Shown here piece by piece: positions 24,787-31,952 of a DNA stretch of 39,126 bases. Both the position numbers and the translations under genes were made by a program. Every line of letters begins with the position of its first letter. Positions within the stretch are counted from its first letter, which is position 1. Source of the stretch: CAZMRF01 sp964568735 (lineage in GTDB: Bacteria; Acidobacteriota; Polarisedimenticolia; JACPZX01); assembly GCA_964568735.1 (NCBI GenBank), contig CAZMRF010000047.1:1-39126 (forward strand). Direction: 5' to 3'. Below the pieces are notes generated by a model. It saw only the letters and a program-made list of their open reading frames with translations, did no database searches and had not been told where the DNA came from.

Positions 24787-26145
24787 GTGATAGGCAGGAA
24801 GCTCAGGCACTACGTCATCGAGGAGAAGCTCGGCAAGGGCGGGATGGGCGAGGTGTACCGCGCCCGCGACTCCCGTCTCAACCGCTCGGTGGCCATCAAG
24901 ATCCTCCCGCCCGAGGTGGTGCAGGACGCCCATCGCCGGCGCCGCTTCATGCAGGAGGCGCGCGCCGCCTCGGCGGTCAACCACCCGGCGATTGCCCAGG
25001 TGTACGAGATCGAGGAGGAAGGCGATCTCGTCTATATCGTCATGGAGTTCGTGGACGGCTCCACCGTCCGCAAGCTCGTCGCGGGCGGCGAGCTGGACAT
25101 CGCCTCCGCGCTCGAGGTCGGAATCCAGGTGGGCGACGCCCTGGCCCGTGCCCACGCGGCCGGCATCGTCCATCGCGACATCAAGTCCGACAACATCATG
25201 GTGAGCCGCGACGGCCACCCGAAGATCCTGGATTTCGGCCTCGCCAAGCTGTCCGATCCCGTCACGCAGACCCCGGGCGACGCCAGCATGATGGAGACGC
25301 TGGCGAAGACGCAGGCCGGCATGATCGTCGGAACGCTCGCGTACATGAGCCCGGAGCAGGCGCGCGGGCTTCCCGCCGACGCGCGCTCGGACATCTTCTC
25401 CTTTGGTGTCGTTCTCTACGAGATGGCGGCCGGACGTCCCCCGTTCGGCGGCGCGAACGCCCTGGACACGCTGCACGCGATCGCCTCGGCGCAGCCGCCG
25501 CCTCTATCCACGTTGCGTGCGGGGCTGCCCTTCTCGCTGCAGCACATCATCGACCGATGCATGAAGAAGCGGCCCGAGGACCGCTTCCAGGACATGTCGG
25601 AGGTGGTCTCGGGGCTCCGCGGCGTGAAGAAGGAGATCGACACGGGCGTTTCCGCGTCCGTTCCCGTCATGGCCCGCGTCCGGCGCTGGGTGGACGATCT
25701 GAAAACCAGGGGCGCGGCGTGGCCGTTCGCCGCGGGACTGTTGACTGGCGTCGCGTTGATGTCTCTCATCCTGGGCGGAAGCGGCGAGAATCTCAAGCTC
25801 GTCTTCGCCCTCGTCCTCGCGAGCGCCGTCGTATACCGGTTCTTCCGCAACCGGGGGCAGCGATCCATCCGCAATTTCTCCCGGAAGGCGTCGAGCCTTC
25901 GCGAAGTCCGCCTCGTCACGTTCGGCAGAGGGCAGTTCACCGTCGTCGTCGAAGAGCCGACGGCCAAGACCTACCTGAAGCTCAACGCCCTCCTCACGAC
26001 GGCGAACGAGCGCCTCTTCCACGGCGAGCCGATGTCGATGGTCGTGCGCGACGACGTCGAGGCAGACGAGATCAGGAAGATCCTCACGAATCCCGGCGTA
26101 CTGTACGTCCGGGACGACGTCAAGCTCCGCCCATCCAAGTCATGA
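24787..26145 (+). CDS. Membrane-anchored Hanks-type Ser/Thr protein kinase
   Basis: 452 residues from GTG 24787 (MIGRKLRHYVIEEKLGKGG). The kinase domain, residues 1-275, is complete: GKGGMGEVY, VAIKIL, a C-helix Glu in RRRFMQEARA, HRDIKSDN, DFG, MSPEQA and the terminal ...RFQDMSEV. Two adjacent hydrophobic helices follow (WPFAAGLLTGVALMSLILGG and LKLVFALVLASAVVYRFF), then a ~100-residue domain (FGRGQFTVVVEEPTAKTYLK, VRDDVEADEIRKILTNPGVL) that the close helix spacing would return to the cytosol. No extracytoplasmic sensor is visible, so it probably senses membrane or intracellular cues. It is not in an operon with the other kinase at 12.2-14.2 kb. Confidence 0.93.
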   Translation: MIGRKLRHYVIEEKLGKGGMGEVYRARDSRLNRSVAIKILPPEVVQDAHRRRRFMQEARAASAVNHPAIAQVYEIEEEGDLVYIVMEFVDGSTVRKLVAGGELDIASALEVGIQVGDALARAHAAGIVHRDIKSDNIMVSRDGHPKILDFGLAKLSDPVTQTPGDASMMETLAKTQAGMIVGTLAYMSPEQARGLPADARSDIFSFGVVLYEMAAGRPPFGGANALDTLHAIASAQPPPLSTLRAGLPFSLQHIIDRCMKKRPEDRFQDMSEVVSGLRGVKKEIDTGVSASVPVMARVRRWVDDLKTRGAAWPFAAGLLTGVALMSLILGGSGENLKLVFALVLASAVVYRFFRNRGQRSIRNFSRKASSLREVRLVTFGRGQFTVVVEEPTAKTYLKLNALLTTANERLFHGEPMSMVVRDDVEADEIRKILTNPGVLYVRDDVKLRPSKS

Positions 26146-26592
26146 CGGCGGCACCCGAGAAGCAGAGATACCGGCAGTGGCAGAGCTCAGAGGCACCAGG
26201 ACGATCTCAGCAGCACGAGAGATCTGAGATTCAGGCAAGTTGGCCCTGAGTTCGATGGTCTTGGTATCGATAGAAGAGGACACGACTTGTGCGATTCTGT
26301 GGTAGGGTGGGCCGCTCACGAGCAAGGAATCCGCGGGCCCTCTGCGAGGCCTGCTCCTGTCTTGATTTGTCCTTGCTGTCCGCAGCGAACGGCAGAGAGA
26401 GCCAGGAATGTCCCCGAGTGGGTGCCCTGACGCCAGTTGCACTCTTTCCCTGCCGTGCCGCAGCTCTGTCCCAGGGTGTCTGACCCGCCGTCCCGCGTAT
26501 CTCGCCAACTCCTCGCGAGCGGTGGTTCGCTCGTCAACGCGCCGTCCGCCGGCGCTCTCGACCTGCGTCTTCGGCCTGCAGGGAGCCAAAGT
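26146..26592. other. Non-coding interval with palindromic repeat copy B
   Basis: No gene is supported here. From about 26185 to 26270 the sequence matches the dispersed repeat at 30662-30764: CTCAGAGGCACCAGGACGAT, GATCTCAGC, and the nearly invariant CCTGAGTTCGATGGTCT followed by GGTATC. Unlike copies A and C it has no flanking tRNA fragment and its right arm is degraded. From 26280 to 26592 I see only GC-rich spacer leading to the RBS of the gene at 26593. Confidence 0.5.
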
Positions 26593-28164
26593 ATGAGAAG
26601 GGTTCTGCCGATCTCCATGGTTCTGAGCCTGATCCTGGGGGGTCTGATGAGAGCTGGAGTGGCACCGAACGGCCCGGAGTTCAAGGTCAATACGTATACC
26701 ACCAACTATCAGCGCCACGCGGCAGTCGGCATGAACTCGGCGGGTCACTTCGTGGTGGCGTGGGAGAGCTACCTGCAGGACGGATCCTACGAGGGCGTCT
26801 TCGGGCAGATGTTCGACAGCGGAGGCAGCCCCATCGGCACGGAGTTCCAGGTCAATACGTACACGACCTACTCCCAGATTCGTCCGGCGGTCGGCATGAA
26901 CGCTGCCGGTGCCTTCGTGGTGGCGTGGGAAAGCCTCGGGCAGGACGGCTCCTCCTGGGGCGTCTTCGGGCAGATGTTCGACAGCGGAGGCAGCCCCATC
27001 GGCACGGAGTTCCAGGTCAGCACGTACACCACCGACTATCAGGTCGGGCCGGCCGTCGGCATGAACGCCACGGGTGAGTTCGTGCTGACGTGGGAGAGCA
27101 AGTCGCAGGACGGCTCCTCCTTTGGCATCTTCGGACAGATGTTCGACAGCGGAGGCAGCCCCATCGGCGCGGAGTTCCAGGTCAACACGTACACCACGAA
27201 CGACCAGTATCACCATGCAGTCGGTATCAACGCTGCCGGTGACTTCGTGGTGGCGTGGCAGAGCTACATGCAGGACGGCTCCTACGAGGGCGTCTTCGGG
27301 CAGATGTTCGACAGCGGAGGCAGCCCCATCGGCACGGAGTTCCAGGTCAATACGTACACGACCTACTCCCAGAATCGTCCGGCAGTCGGCATGAACGCTG
27401 CCGGTGACTTCGTGGTGGCGTGGGGGGGCCCCCACGACGGCTCCGGCTACGGCATCTTCGGGCAGATGTTCGACAGCACCGGCACTCCCTTGGCTGCGGA
27501 GTTCCAGGTCAATACCTACACTAGCTCGTCCCAGAAGACTCCGGCAGTCGGCATGAACGCGGCCGGTGACTTCGTGGTGGCGTGGGGGAGCCCCCAGGAC
27601 GGCTCAGGCGACGGCGTGTTCGGGCAGATGTTCGATAGCGGAGGCAGCTCCGCAGGCGTGGAGTTCCAGGTCAATACGTACACGACCTACTCCCAGAGTC
27701 GTCCGGCAGTCGGCGTGAACGCGGCCGGTGACTTCGTGGTGGCGTGGGAGAGCTTCACCCAGGACGGCAGCGATTGGGGAGCCTTCGCCCAGCGTTTCGT
27801 CGCCCACTCCGTCGTCATCACGGCGCCGCTGAGCAGCGTGGATTGCAGCGACCCGAAGCTCAGCCAGCCCACGATCGTGTGGGATGCGGACACCTACGAC
27901 GTGTTCAAGGTGTACATGGGCTCGAGCCCCGGATTCGAGAAGGGGACGAGCGTCACGAGCGGCGACAAGGCGATCAAGATTGCGTCGTGGGCGCCGAGCG
28001 GCAAGAAGTGGACGAGTGCCTGCAACAAGGCGGTGACGCAGGCCGCCGATCCCAACAGCCCCGTGATGTACATCGCGGTCTTCGGCACGGACAAGGATCT
28101 GTCCAAGAATGACCCGGCGCGGAAGCGGTTGAGCCCCGTCGTCGCGCTCCCGCTCACGCCGTAG
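26593..28164 (+). CDS. Seven-repeat FQVNTYT secreted protein (probable beta-propeller)
   Basis: 523 residues from ATG 26593 (RBS GGGAGCC). A signal peptide (RRVLPISMVLSLILGGL) precedes seven ~55-residue repeats of the form EFQVNTYTTxxQxxPAVGMN-AAGDFVVAW-SxxQDGSxxGVFGQMFDSGGSPIG. The repeats are followed by a ~120-residue domain with VDCSDPKLSQPTIVWD, VFKVYMGSSPGFEKGT, WTSACNKAVTQAADP and VMYIAVFGTDKDLSK. The repeat is a widespread type in large bacterial surface proteins, where it occurs next to Ca2+-binding and cadherin-like modules. Seven copies with four predicted strands each suggest a seven-bladed propeller (inference). DNA repeats are very similar: 26776 onward and 27271 onward differ at few positions over ~150 bp, exactly three units (495 bp) apart, so a three-repeat block was duplicated recently. 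Confidence 0.85.
   Translation: MRRVLPISMVLSLILGGLMRAGVAPNGPEFKVNTYTTNYQRHAAVGMNSAGHFVVAWESYLQDGSYEGVFGQMFDSGGSPIGTEFQVNTYTTYSQIRPAVGMNAAGAFVVAWESLGQDGSSWGVFGQMFDSGGSPIGTEFQVSTYTTDYQVGPAVGMNATGEFVLTWESKSQDGSSFGIFGQMFDSGGSPIGAEFQVNTYTTNDQYHHAVGINAAGDFVVAWQSYMQDGSYEGVFGQMFDSGGSPIGTEFQVNTYTTYSQNRPAVGMNAAGDFVVAWGGPHDGSGYGIFGQMFDSTGTPLAAEFQVNTYTSSSQKTPAVGMNAAGDFVVAWGSPQDGSGDGVFGQMFDSGGSSAGVEFQVNTYTTYSQSRPAVGVNAAGDFVVAWESFTQDGSDWGAFAQRFVAHSVVITAPLSSVDCSDPKLSQPTIVWDADTYDVFKVYMGSSPGFEKGTSVTSGDKAIKIASWAPSGKKWTSACNKAVTQAADPNSPVMYIAVFGTDKDLSKNDPARKRLSPVVALPLTP
27778..27932 (+). repeat. 155-bp segment identical to 38972-39126
   Basis: Spans the end of the last repeat and the start of the C-terminal domain. 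By base-by-base reading I find no difference between the two copies, and the match may continue beyond the right edge. Upstream of 27778 the copies diverge at once (GATTGG versus GATTCC). Confidence 0.85.
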
Positions 28165-28223
28165 GGGGGGCAGGGCCCTCCTCAACGGGACCGCCAGCGA
28201 GCCGCCGACTCCAAGTGCTGAGT

Positions 28224-29801
28224 TCAGCGGAGGTGCGGAGACTCCACGCCCGCGACGCGATGCAGGGCCCTGCCGAGACGCGGGTGGGCCGCCTGCAGGC
28301 GCGCCGCCCGGGCCTCCGAGGAGGCGTCCTTGGCGCGCAGGAATCCGGCCAGCAGCGATTTCTCCCTCCTGCTCCATTCCTGAACGTCCGGAATCATGCA
28401 CATCAACGGTGCCAGCTCCCGGAAGGACCGACCGGGCGCGGAGACACCGAGGATGCGCCGGAGCCGCTCGGTGCAGCGTTGCTGCGCCCGCCCGCGATCA
28501 CCATTGAATTCTGATCCGATGAAGCGACTCTGGGCCATGCCGAGCCGGCCGAGATCCAGCGGGCGCAGCCTCCCTCCGGAGAGATCGAGGTAGGCCTCGG
28601 TGTGCGAAAGCCGGCGGAGTGTTCCGAGATCGGAGCGGTAGGAAGGACGTGAGGCCATCCGGGCCTCCTCCTCACGCGCCAGCGCCTCCACCGCCGGGTT
28701 GGTGGGCCTGAACCCGAGCTTGCGGTAGAACCAGAATGCGCCGCTGCGCAGCGCCTCCGTATTGTTCTCACCCATGCCGTACCGCGTCAGAAAGAAGTGC
28801 TCCACGCCCAGGACGTGGTGGAGCGCCTGCATGAACCGGGCGTAGATAAGCCGGGTCTCGCCGCCCCGAAACTCGGGGAAGAGGTTGATCCCCATTTCGC
28901 AGCAGCCGAGGAGGGCCCGGGCCGGTCCGTAGGCGATGGGGATCCCGTTCTTCAGAATCAGAACGAAATAGAGAGCATCCAACGCTCCGCGCCAGTCCGG
29001 CTGAACGCCTGCGAGGACAACCTGGATGCCCCGGCTTCCGCTCACCAGGACGACGGCCGACGGGTCGGCGTAGGAGAGCGGATAGATCTCGAGCTTGCGG
29101 GCGCAGAGCGCCTGGAGCGAGAGGTCGATGATCTCCTGCCCGCCCCGGGAGACGCGTCGCGGCGGCGTGCGTATGAGGCTCGGAAGAGGAAAAGGTGTCC
29201 GGTCGACGTCGCGTTTCTGGTAGCAGGTCCTCAGGCCGCTTAGAGCGAGCCGGGCGAGTCCCGGCCCGTGGTAGCGAACGGGCACCTGGGCGTTGTCCAG
29301 CAGGAAAGCCCGCAGCTGGGGTGAGTAGGTCGACTTGCCGAGGAGATCGAGCAGGAACTCGATGTCGGTCAGACCGGGCCGGGGCTTGCTGCCCTCGATC
29401 CACTCCTGGAGTGAGACTCCGATGTCCTCGAGCCCCTGGCTCTCGGCGAGAGAGACCAGGAGGTAGAGGGCCTCCGTGAGAGCGTCGTGGCTCTCGAGAT
29501 CGTCCCACTCGATCTCCAGGCTCCCGGGTCGGAGCCGCACGAGCCGCTGCAGCACGCCATAGGAGTACGGGTGAACGTTCACGGTGTCGGGAAGGCGCGT
29601 GGAGAGATCCCGGGCGAGGGCGAGGACTCGAGAGTTGTCCGGGTAGGCGAAAATGAACTGGACGGCGCGCGCAAGGAGCCGCTGCTCGCTCCTGGAGAGC
29701 CTCCGGGCCCCGCGAATCTCCATCATCAGCCGCGCTTTGCCGGCAGCCGCCCCTGCACCGAACGCGTGGGAGAGATCGCTCAGCTCCTGGACGTGACCCA
29801 T
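28224..29801 (-). CDS. Conserved protein with GNAT-like C-terminal segment, function unknown
   Basis: 525 residues, soluble, largely helical in the first ~190 residues and mixed alpha/beta later. The segment SGAFWFYRKLGFRPTNP (about residues 350-370) matches the end of a GNAT acetyltransferase fold (xxFYxKLGFxP). Nearby GIPIAYGPARALLGCCEMGI, FPEFRGGE and RLIYARFMQAL resemble the acetyl-CoA-binding beta4/beta5 region. It is therefore a probable acyltransferase-like protein, but the substrate and any partner are unknown. It is convergent with the seven-repeat gene (59-bp gap) and divergent from vapBC. The start ATG 29801 is a guess; MMEIRG at residue 26 is an alternative. Confidence 0.75.
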   Translation of the reverse strand: MGHVQELSDLSHAFGAGAAAGKARLMMEIRGARRLSRSEQRLLARAVQFIFAYPDNSRVLALARDLSTRLPDTVNVHPYSYGVLQRLVRLRPGSLEIEWDDLESHDALTEALYLLVSLAESQGLEDIGVSLQEWIEGSKPRPGLTDIEFLLDLLGKSTYSPQLRAFLLDNAQVPVRYHGPGLARLALSGLRTCYQKRDVDRTPFPLPSLIRTPPRRVSRGGQEIIDLSLQALCARKLEIYPLSYADPSAVVLVSGSRGIQVVLAGVQPDWRGALDALYFVLILKNGIPIAYGPARALLGCCEMGINLFPEFRGGETRLIYARFMQALHHVLGVEHFFLTRYGMGENNTEALRSGAFWFYRKLGFRPTNPAVEALAREEEARMASRPSYRSDLGTLRRLSHTEAYLDLSGGRLRPLDLGRLGMAQSRFIGSEFNGDRGRAQQRCTERLRRILGVSAPGRSFRELAPLMCMIPDVQEWSRREKSLLAGFLRAKDASSEARAARLQAAHPRLGRALHRVAGVESPHLR

Positions 29802-29997
29802 GGGTGCATCCTACCCGGGATGATCACTCTGAGCCATCCGGGGCGGTTCTCACCTGGAATGGTCCAGTTCTCGGGGGACAGGTCACCCGTGCTTGCCACC
29901 GAGCTCGTTCGTGAGGAACCAGCCGTGCCAGCTGTCTGCCTCGATGACACGCGCACGGGATCCGGCGGCCGGGTCGGACCAACGGTCTCCCCGGGGC

Positions 29998-30026
29998 TTG
30001 ATCTATATGCACGAATTGTGCATACT
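29998..30026 (+). promoter_or_regulatory. Promoter of vapBC, apparently leaderless
   Basis: TTGATC (29998-30003) and CATACT (30021-30026) with 17-bp spacing; TACTAT at 30023-30028 is an alternative -10. The vapB ATG at 30034 begins only seven bases after the -10 box, and no Shine-Dalgarno precedes it. The -35 region TTGATCTAT is identical to that of the hicBA promoter. Confidence 0.6.
30006..30024. promoter_or_regulatory. Palindromic operator candidate for VapBC autoregulation
   Basis: TATGCAC (30006-30012) and GTGCATA (30018-30024) form a perfect 7-bp inverted repeat around GAATT, sitting between the -35 and -10 boxes. VapB antitoxins bind such palindromes as dimers to repress their own operon. 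Confidence 0.7.
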
Positions 30027-30033
30027 ATGGCAT

Positions 30034-30234
30034 ATGCGTACGACACTCAACATCAACGACGAGCTGATGCGGAAAGCCCAGCGCCTGAGCGGACTCAAGG
30101 AAAAGACCGAGGTCGTTCACGCCGGCCTTGCGGCGCTGATCAGCCTGGAGAGCGCGCGCCGGCTCGCCGCCCTCGGTTCGAGTGAAAAGCAGCTCAAGCC
30201 CATCCGACGTCGCAGGACTCGTAGGGCGTCCTGA
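30034..30234 (+). CDS. vapB: VapB-type antitoxin
   Basis: 66 residues. MRTTLNINDELMRKAQRLSG followed by KTEVVHAGLAALI is the ribbon-helix-helix DNA-binding part of the PF09957-type VapB family; the basic C-terminal tail (QLKPIRRRRTRR) should wrap the toxin. The start ATG 30034 fits the family N-terminus exactly. The TGA overlaps the vapC ATG by one base (TGATG), giving tight coupling. Confidence 0.92.
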   Translation: MRTTLNINDELMRKAQRLSGLKEKTEVVHAGLAALISLESARRLAALGSSEKQLKPIRRRRTRRAS

Positions 30235-30593
30235 TGCTGGTCGACACCTCGGTCTGGGTTGATCACCTGCGCCGGGGCAACGCCAGGTTCGCTCGCCACC
30301 TCGAAGCCGGAGAGGTCTGGTGTCATCCTTTCGTGATCGGTGAGCTTGCCTGCGGCCGCATCAGGAACAGGCGGGAGATTCTCACGCTCCTGGGCGTCCT
30401 CCCCCAGGCGCCGCTCGCCCTCCACGAGGAGGTGCTCGAGTTCATCGAGGCCAACCACATCGCCGGCTCGGGGGTGGGCTGGATAGATGCTCACCTGCTG
30501 GCTTCTTCGAGGCTCGGCAGGCTATCCATCTGGACGATGGACAGGAAGCTCGCATCCGTCGCCCGAGACCTAGGCGCATCCGCAGAGCTGTAG
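30234..30593 (+). CDS. vapC: VapC-type PIN-domain ribonuclease toxin
   Basis: 119 residues, close to the usual VapC length. The PIN acidic residues are all visible: D4 in MLVDTSVWVDHL, E37 in PFVIGELACG, D85 in GWIDAHLLAS and D103 in WTMDRKL. VapC enzymes cut tRNA or rRNA with Mg2+ at this site. The toxin appears intact. It ends nine bases before an antisense tRNA-Thr 3' half. Confidence 0.95.
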   Translation: MLVDTSVWVDHLRRGNARFARHLEAGEVWCHPFVIGELACGRIRNRREILTLLGVLPQAPLALHEEVLEFIEANHIAGSGVGWIDAHLLASSRLGRLSIWTMDRKLASVARDLGASAEL

Positions 30594-30601
30594 CGGAACT
30601 C

Positions 30602-30648
30602 TGGAGCCGGCGGTCGGGATCGAACCGACGGCCTGCTGATTACGAATC
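30602..30648 (-). repeat. tRNA-Thr 3'-half fragment, best-preserved copy
   Basis: The minus strand reads from the anticodon loop (TTCGTAA, anticodon CGT = Thr) through AATCAGCAGGCC, a perfect T-arm GTCGG-TTCGATC-CCGAC, acceptor strand CGCCGGC, discriminator T and an encoded CCA. The 5' half (acceptor GCCGGCG, D-arm, 5' anticodon stem) is absent: upstream on that strand is CTGATGG, which does not complete the anticodon stem. It is therefore a truncated tRNA-derived sequence. Confidence 0.75.
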
Positions 30649-30661
30649 CCATCAGGGGGCA

Positions 30662-30764
30662 AACTCAGAAGCACGAGGAGGATCTCAGCCGCACAAGATC
30701 GTCGAGATCTCAGCGACTTCTCCCTGAGTTCGATGGTCTGGGTATCTCCTGATGCGGCTGAGTT
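30662..30764. repeat. Dispersed palindromic repeat, copy C
   Basis: AACTCAG (30662-30668) pairs with CTGAGTT at 30758-30764 or, alternatively, at 30724-30730. CTCAGCCGCA (30684-30693) pairs perfectly with TGCGGCTGAG (30753-30762). A 9-bp direct repeat GATCTCAGC occurs at 30681 and 30706. It lies 13 bp after a tRNA-Thr 3' half, the same order as copy A. Confidence 0.55.
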
Positions 30765-30876
30765 GGCAGGGTGGTAGCAAGCAAGTGGGCGCAACCAGCC
30801 CACGAGGGACCAGGTCGGACTCCTTTCGGGTTGCGCGGAGTTGCCCCGCTTCGTGAATTCCGCTCTCCCGGGATTG

Positions 30877-31231
30877 TCAGGTGTCTGCGAAGCCAAGGTG
30901 GCTCCAACCCGGGGTGATCCGGAGGATCCTGCAGAGCCCGCCGCGGCCCGAGACGACGAGATCCTCGTCCCACAGGACATTCGGCGTGTGCGTCTGGAGA
31001 GCGAGAAGATCGGGGGGCCGCTCGCGCATCGCCTCGAGGATGCGCCCCGTGATCCGGTAACGCTTCTTCAGCGGCACGTACGGATCGGTCACGCTGCTCA
31101 TGTAGATCCGCATTGCCGGCGCGGATGATCTCCGGCGCGTAGTCGGGCAGGCCGCAGAGGGTCTTTCCGTAGGAGCAACCGTGGTACCGGTTGACGATGG
31201 TGCGGCAGGATGCGATCTCCTGGACGTTCAT
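30877..31231 (-). pseudogene. Remnant of a radical-SAM (spore-photoproduct-lyase-like) gene
   Basis: From 31231 the minus strand reads RTIVNRYHGCSYGKTLCGLP, similar to the Cys-containing start of SPL-type (COG1533-like) radical SAM proteins. At about 31115-31125 the reading frame changes, and another frame continues with RIYMSSVTDPYVPLKKRYRI, TGRILEAMRERPPDLLALQT and HTPNVLWDEDLVV, the beta-strand region that follows the cluster in that family. The segment between Cys motif and this strand is far too short and the C-terminal half is missing. The gene has therefore lost internal and terminal parts and is frameshifted. Confidence 0.55.
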
Positions 31232-31302
31232 CGACGGGAGCCCCGGGGGAGCATGCGCTCCTGCATCCTACTCATCGCTGCCGCCGGCCGCGAATATCGG
31301 CG

Positions 31303-31331
31303 TTGACATCGCGGACACTCGGGGATAGCGT
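31303..31331 (+). promoter_or_regulatory. Sigma-70-like promoter of the nfeD-flotillin operon
   Basis: A consensus -35 TTGACA (31303-31308) and TAGCGT (31326-31331) lie 17 bp apart, 60 bp before the first start codon (31392). It is the best housekeeping-type promoter I can see in the window by -35 match and spacing. Confidence 0.55.
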
Positions 31332-31391
31332 TCCGCGCATCCTCCGAATTGAAGTTAGCCGATTCACGTCGCGAAGCGGGAGTTGACGACC

Positions 31392-31952
31392 ATGCTGATC
31401 TATGCCGCCATCGGGGCGTTCGGCCTGCTGTTCCTCCTCATCATGCTCTTCGTGGGCGAGGTCTTCGGCGACCACGAGGTTCATGCCGAAGGGGCGATTG
31501 GCGGCCACGAAGCGCTGGAGCATGGCCCAGGTCCCAGCATCTTGAGCGCCCGCGTGATGGCCGCCTTCCTGACGGCCTTCGGCGGGGGCGGCGTCATCTC
31601 ACGCTACTATCACCTCTCCCACCCGGCTTCCTCGGGCGTGGGGATCGTCTCCGGGGTGGTTCTCGCGGGACTCGTCTACCAGTTCGCCAAAGTCCTTTAC
31701 TCCCAGCAGGCGAGCAGCGAGGTGCGGATGTCCGACCTCATCGGGAAGTCGGCCGAGGTGACCGTCGGGATCCCGAAGAACGGTCTCGGACAGATCACAG
31801 TGGCCTCCGGGGGCGAGAGATCGACGCAGATCGCCCGTTCCGCCGACGGCAGCGCGATCCCGAACGGCGCCGTAGTGGTCATCACGGAGTTGCGCGGGGA
31901 TTCACTCGTCGTGGCGCGCCCCGGCGCGTCGAAGCCTGGAGGACGTCCATGA
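31392..31952 (+). CDS. NfeD-like membrane protein with OB-fold domain
   Basis: 186 residues from ATG 31392 (an in-frame TTG lies nine bases upstream). It has an N-terminal membrane helix (LIYAAIGAFGLLFLLIMLFV), then a His/Glu-rich loop, one or two further hydrophobic segments (VMAAFLTAFGGGGVI, VGIVSGVVLAGLVYQF), and a C-terminal soluble OB-fold-like domain (LIGKSAEVTVGI, GLGQITVASGG, GAVVVITELRGDSLVVARP). NfeD-type proteins are encoded next to flotillins/SPFH proteins and act with them in membrane microdomains. The stop overlaps the flotillin start by four bases (ATGA). Confidence 0.87.
   Translation: MLIYAAIGAFGLLFLLIMLFVGEVFGDHEVHAEGAIGGHEALEHGPGPSILSARVMAAFLTAFGGGGVISRYYHLSHPASSGVGIVSGVVLAGLVYQFAKVLYSQQASSEVRMSDLIGKSAEVTVGIPKNGLGQITVASGGERSTQIARSADGSAIPNGAVVVITELRGDSLVVARPGASKPGGRP

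Noticed and set aside
29802..30000. Possible IS remnant upstream of vapBC (GGTCCAGTTCTCGGGGGACA)
   Set aside because: It recalls transposon-end sequence, but no inverted partner, target duplication or transposase fragment is visible.
30602..30648. Functional tRNA-Thr gene
   Set aside because: Only the 3' half is present; the 5' acceptor strand, D-arm and 5' anticodon stem are missing.
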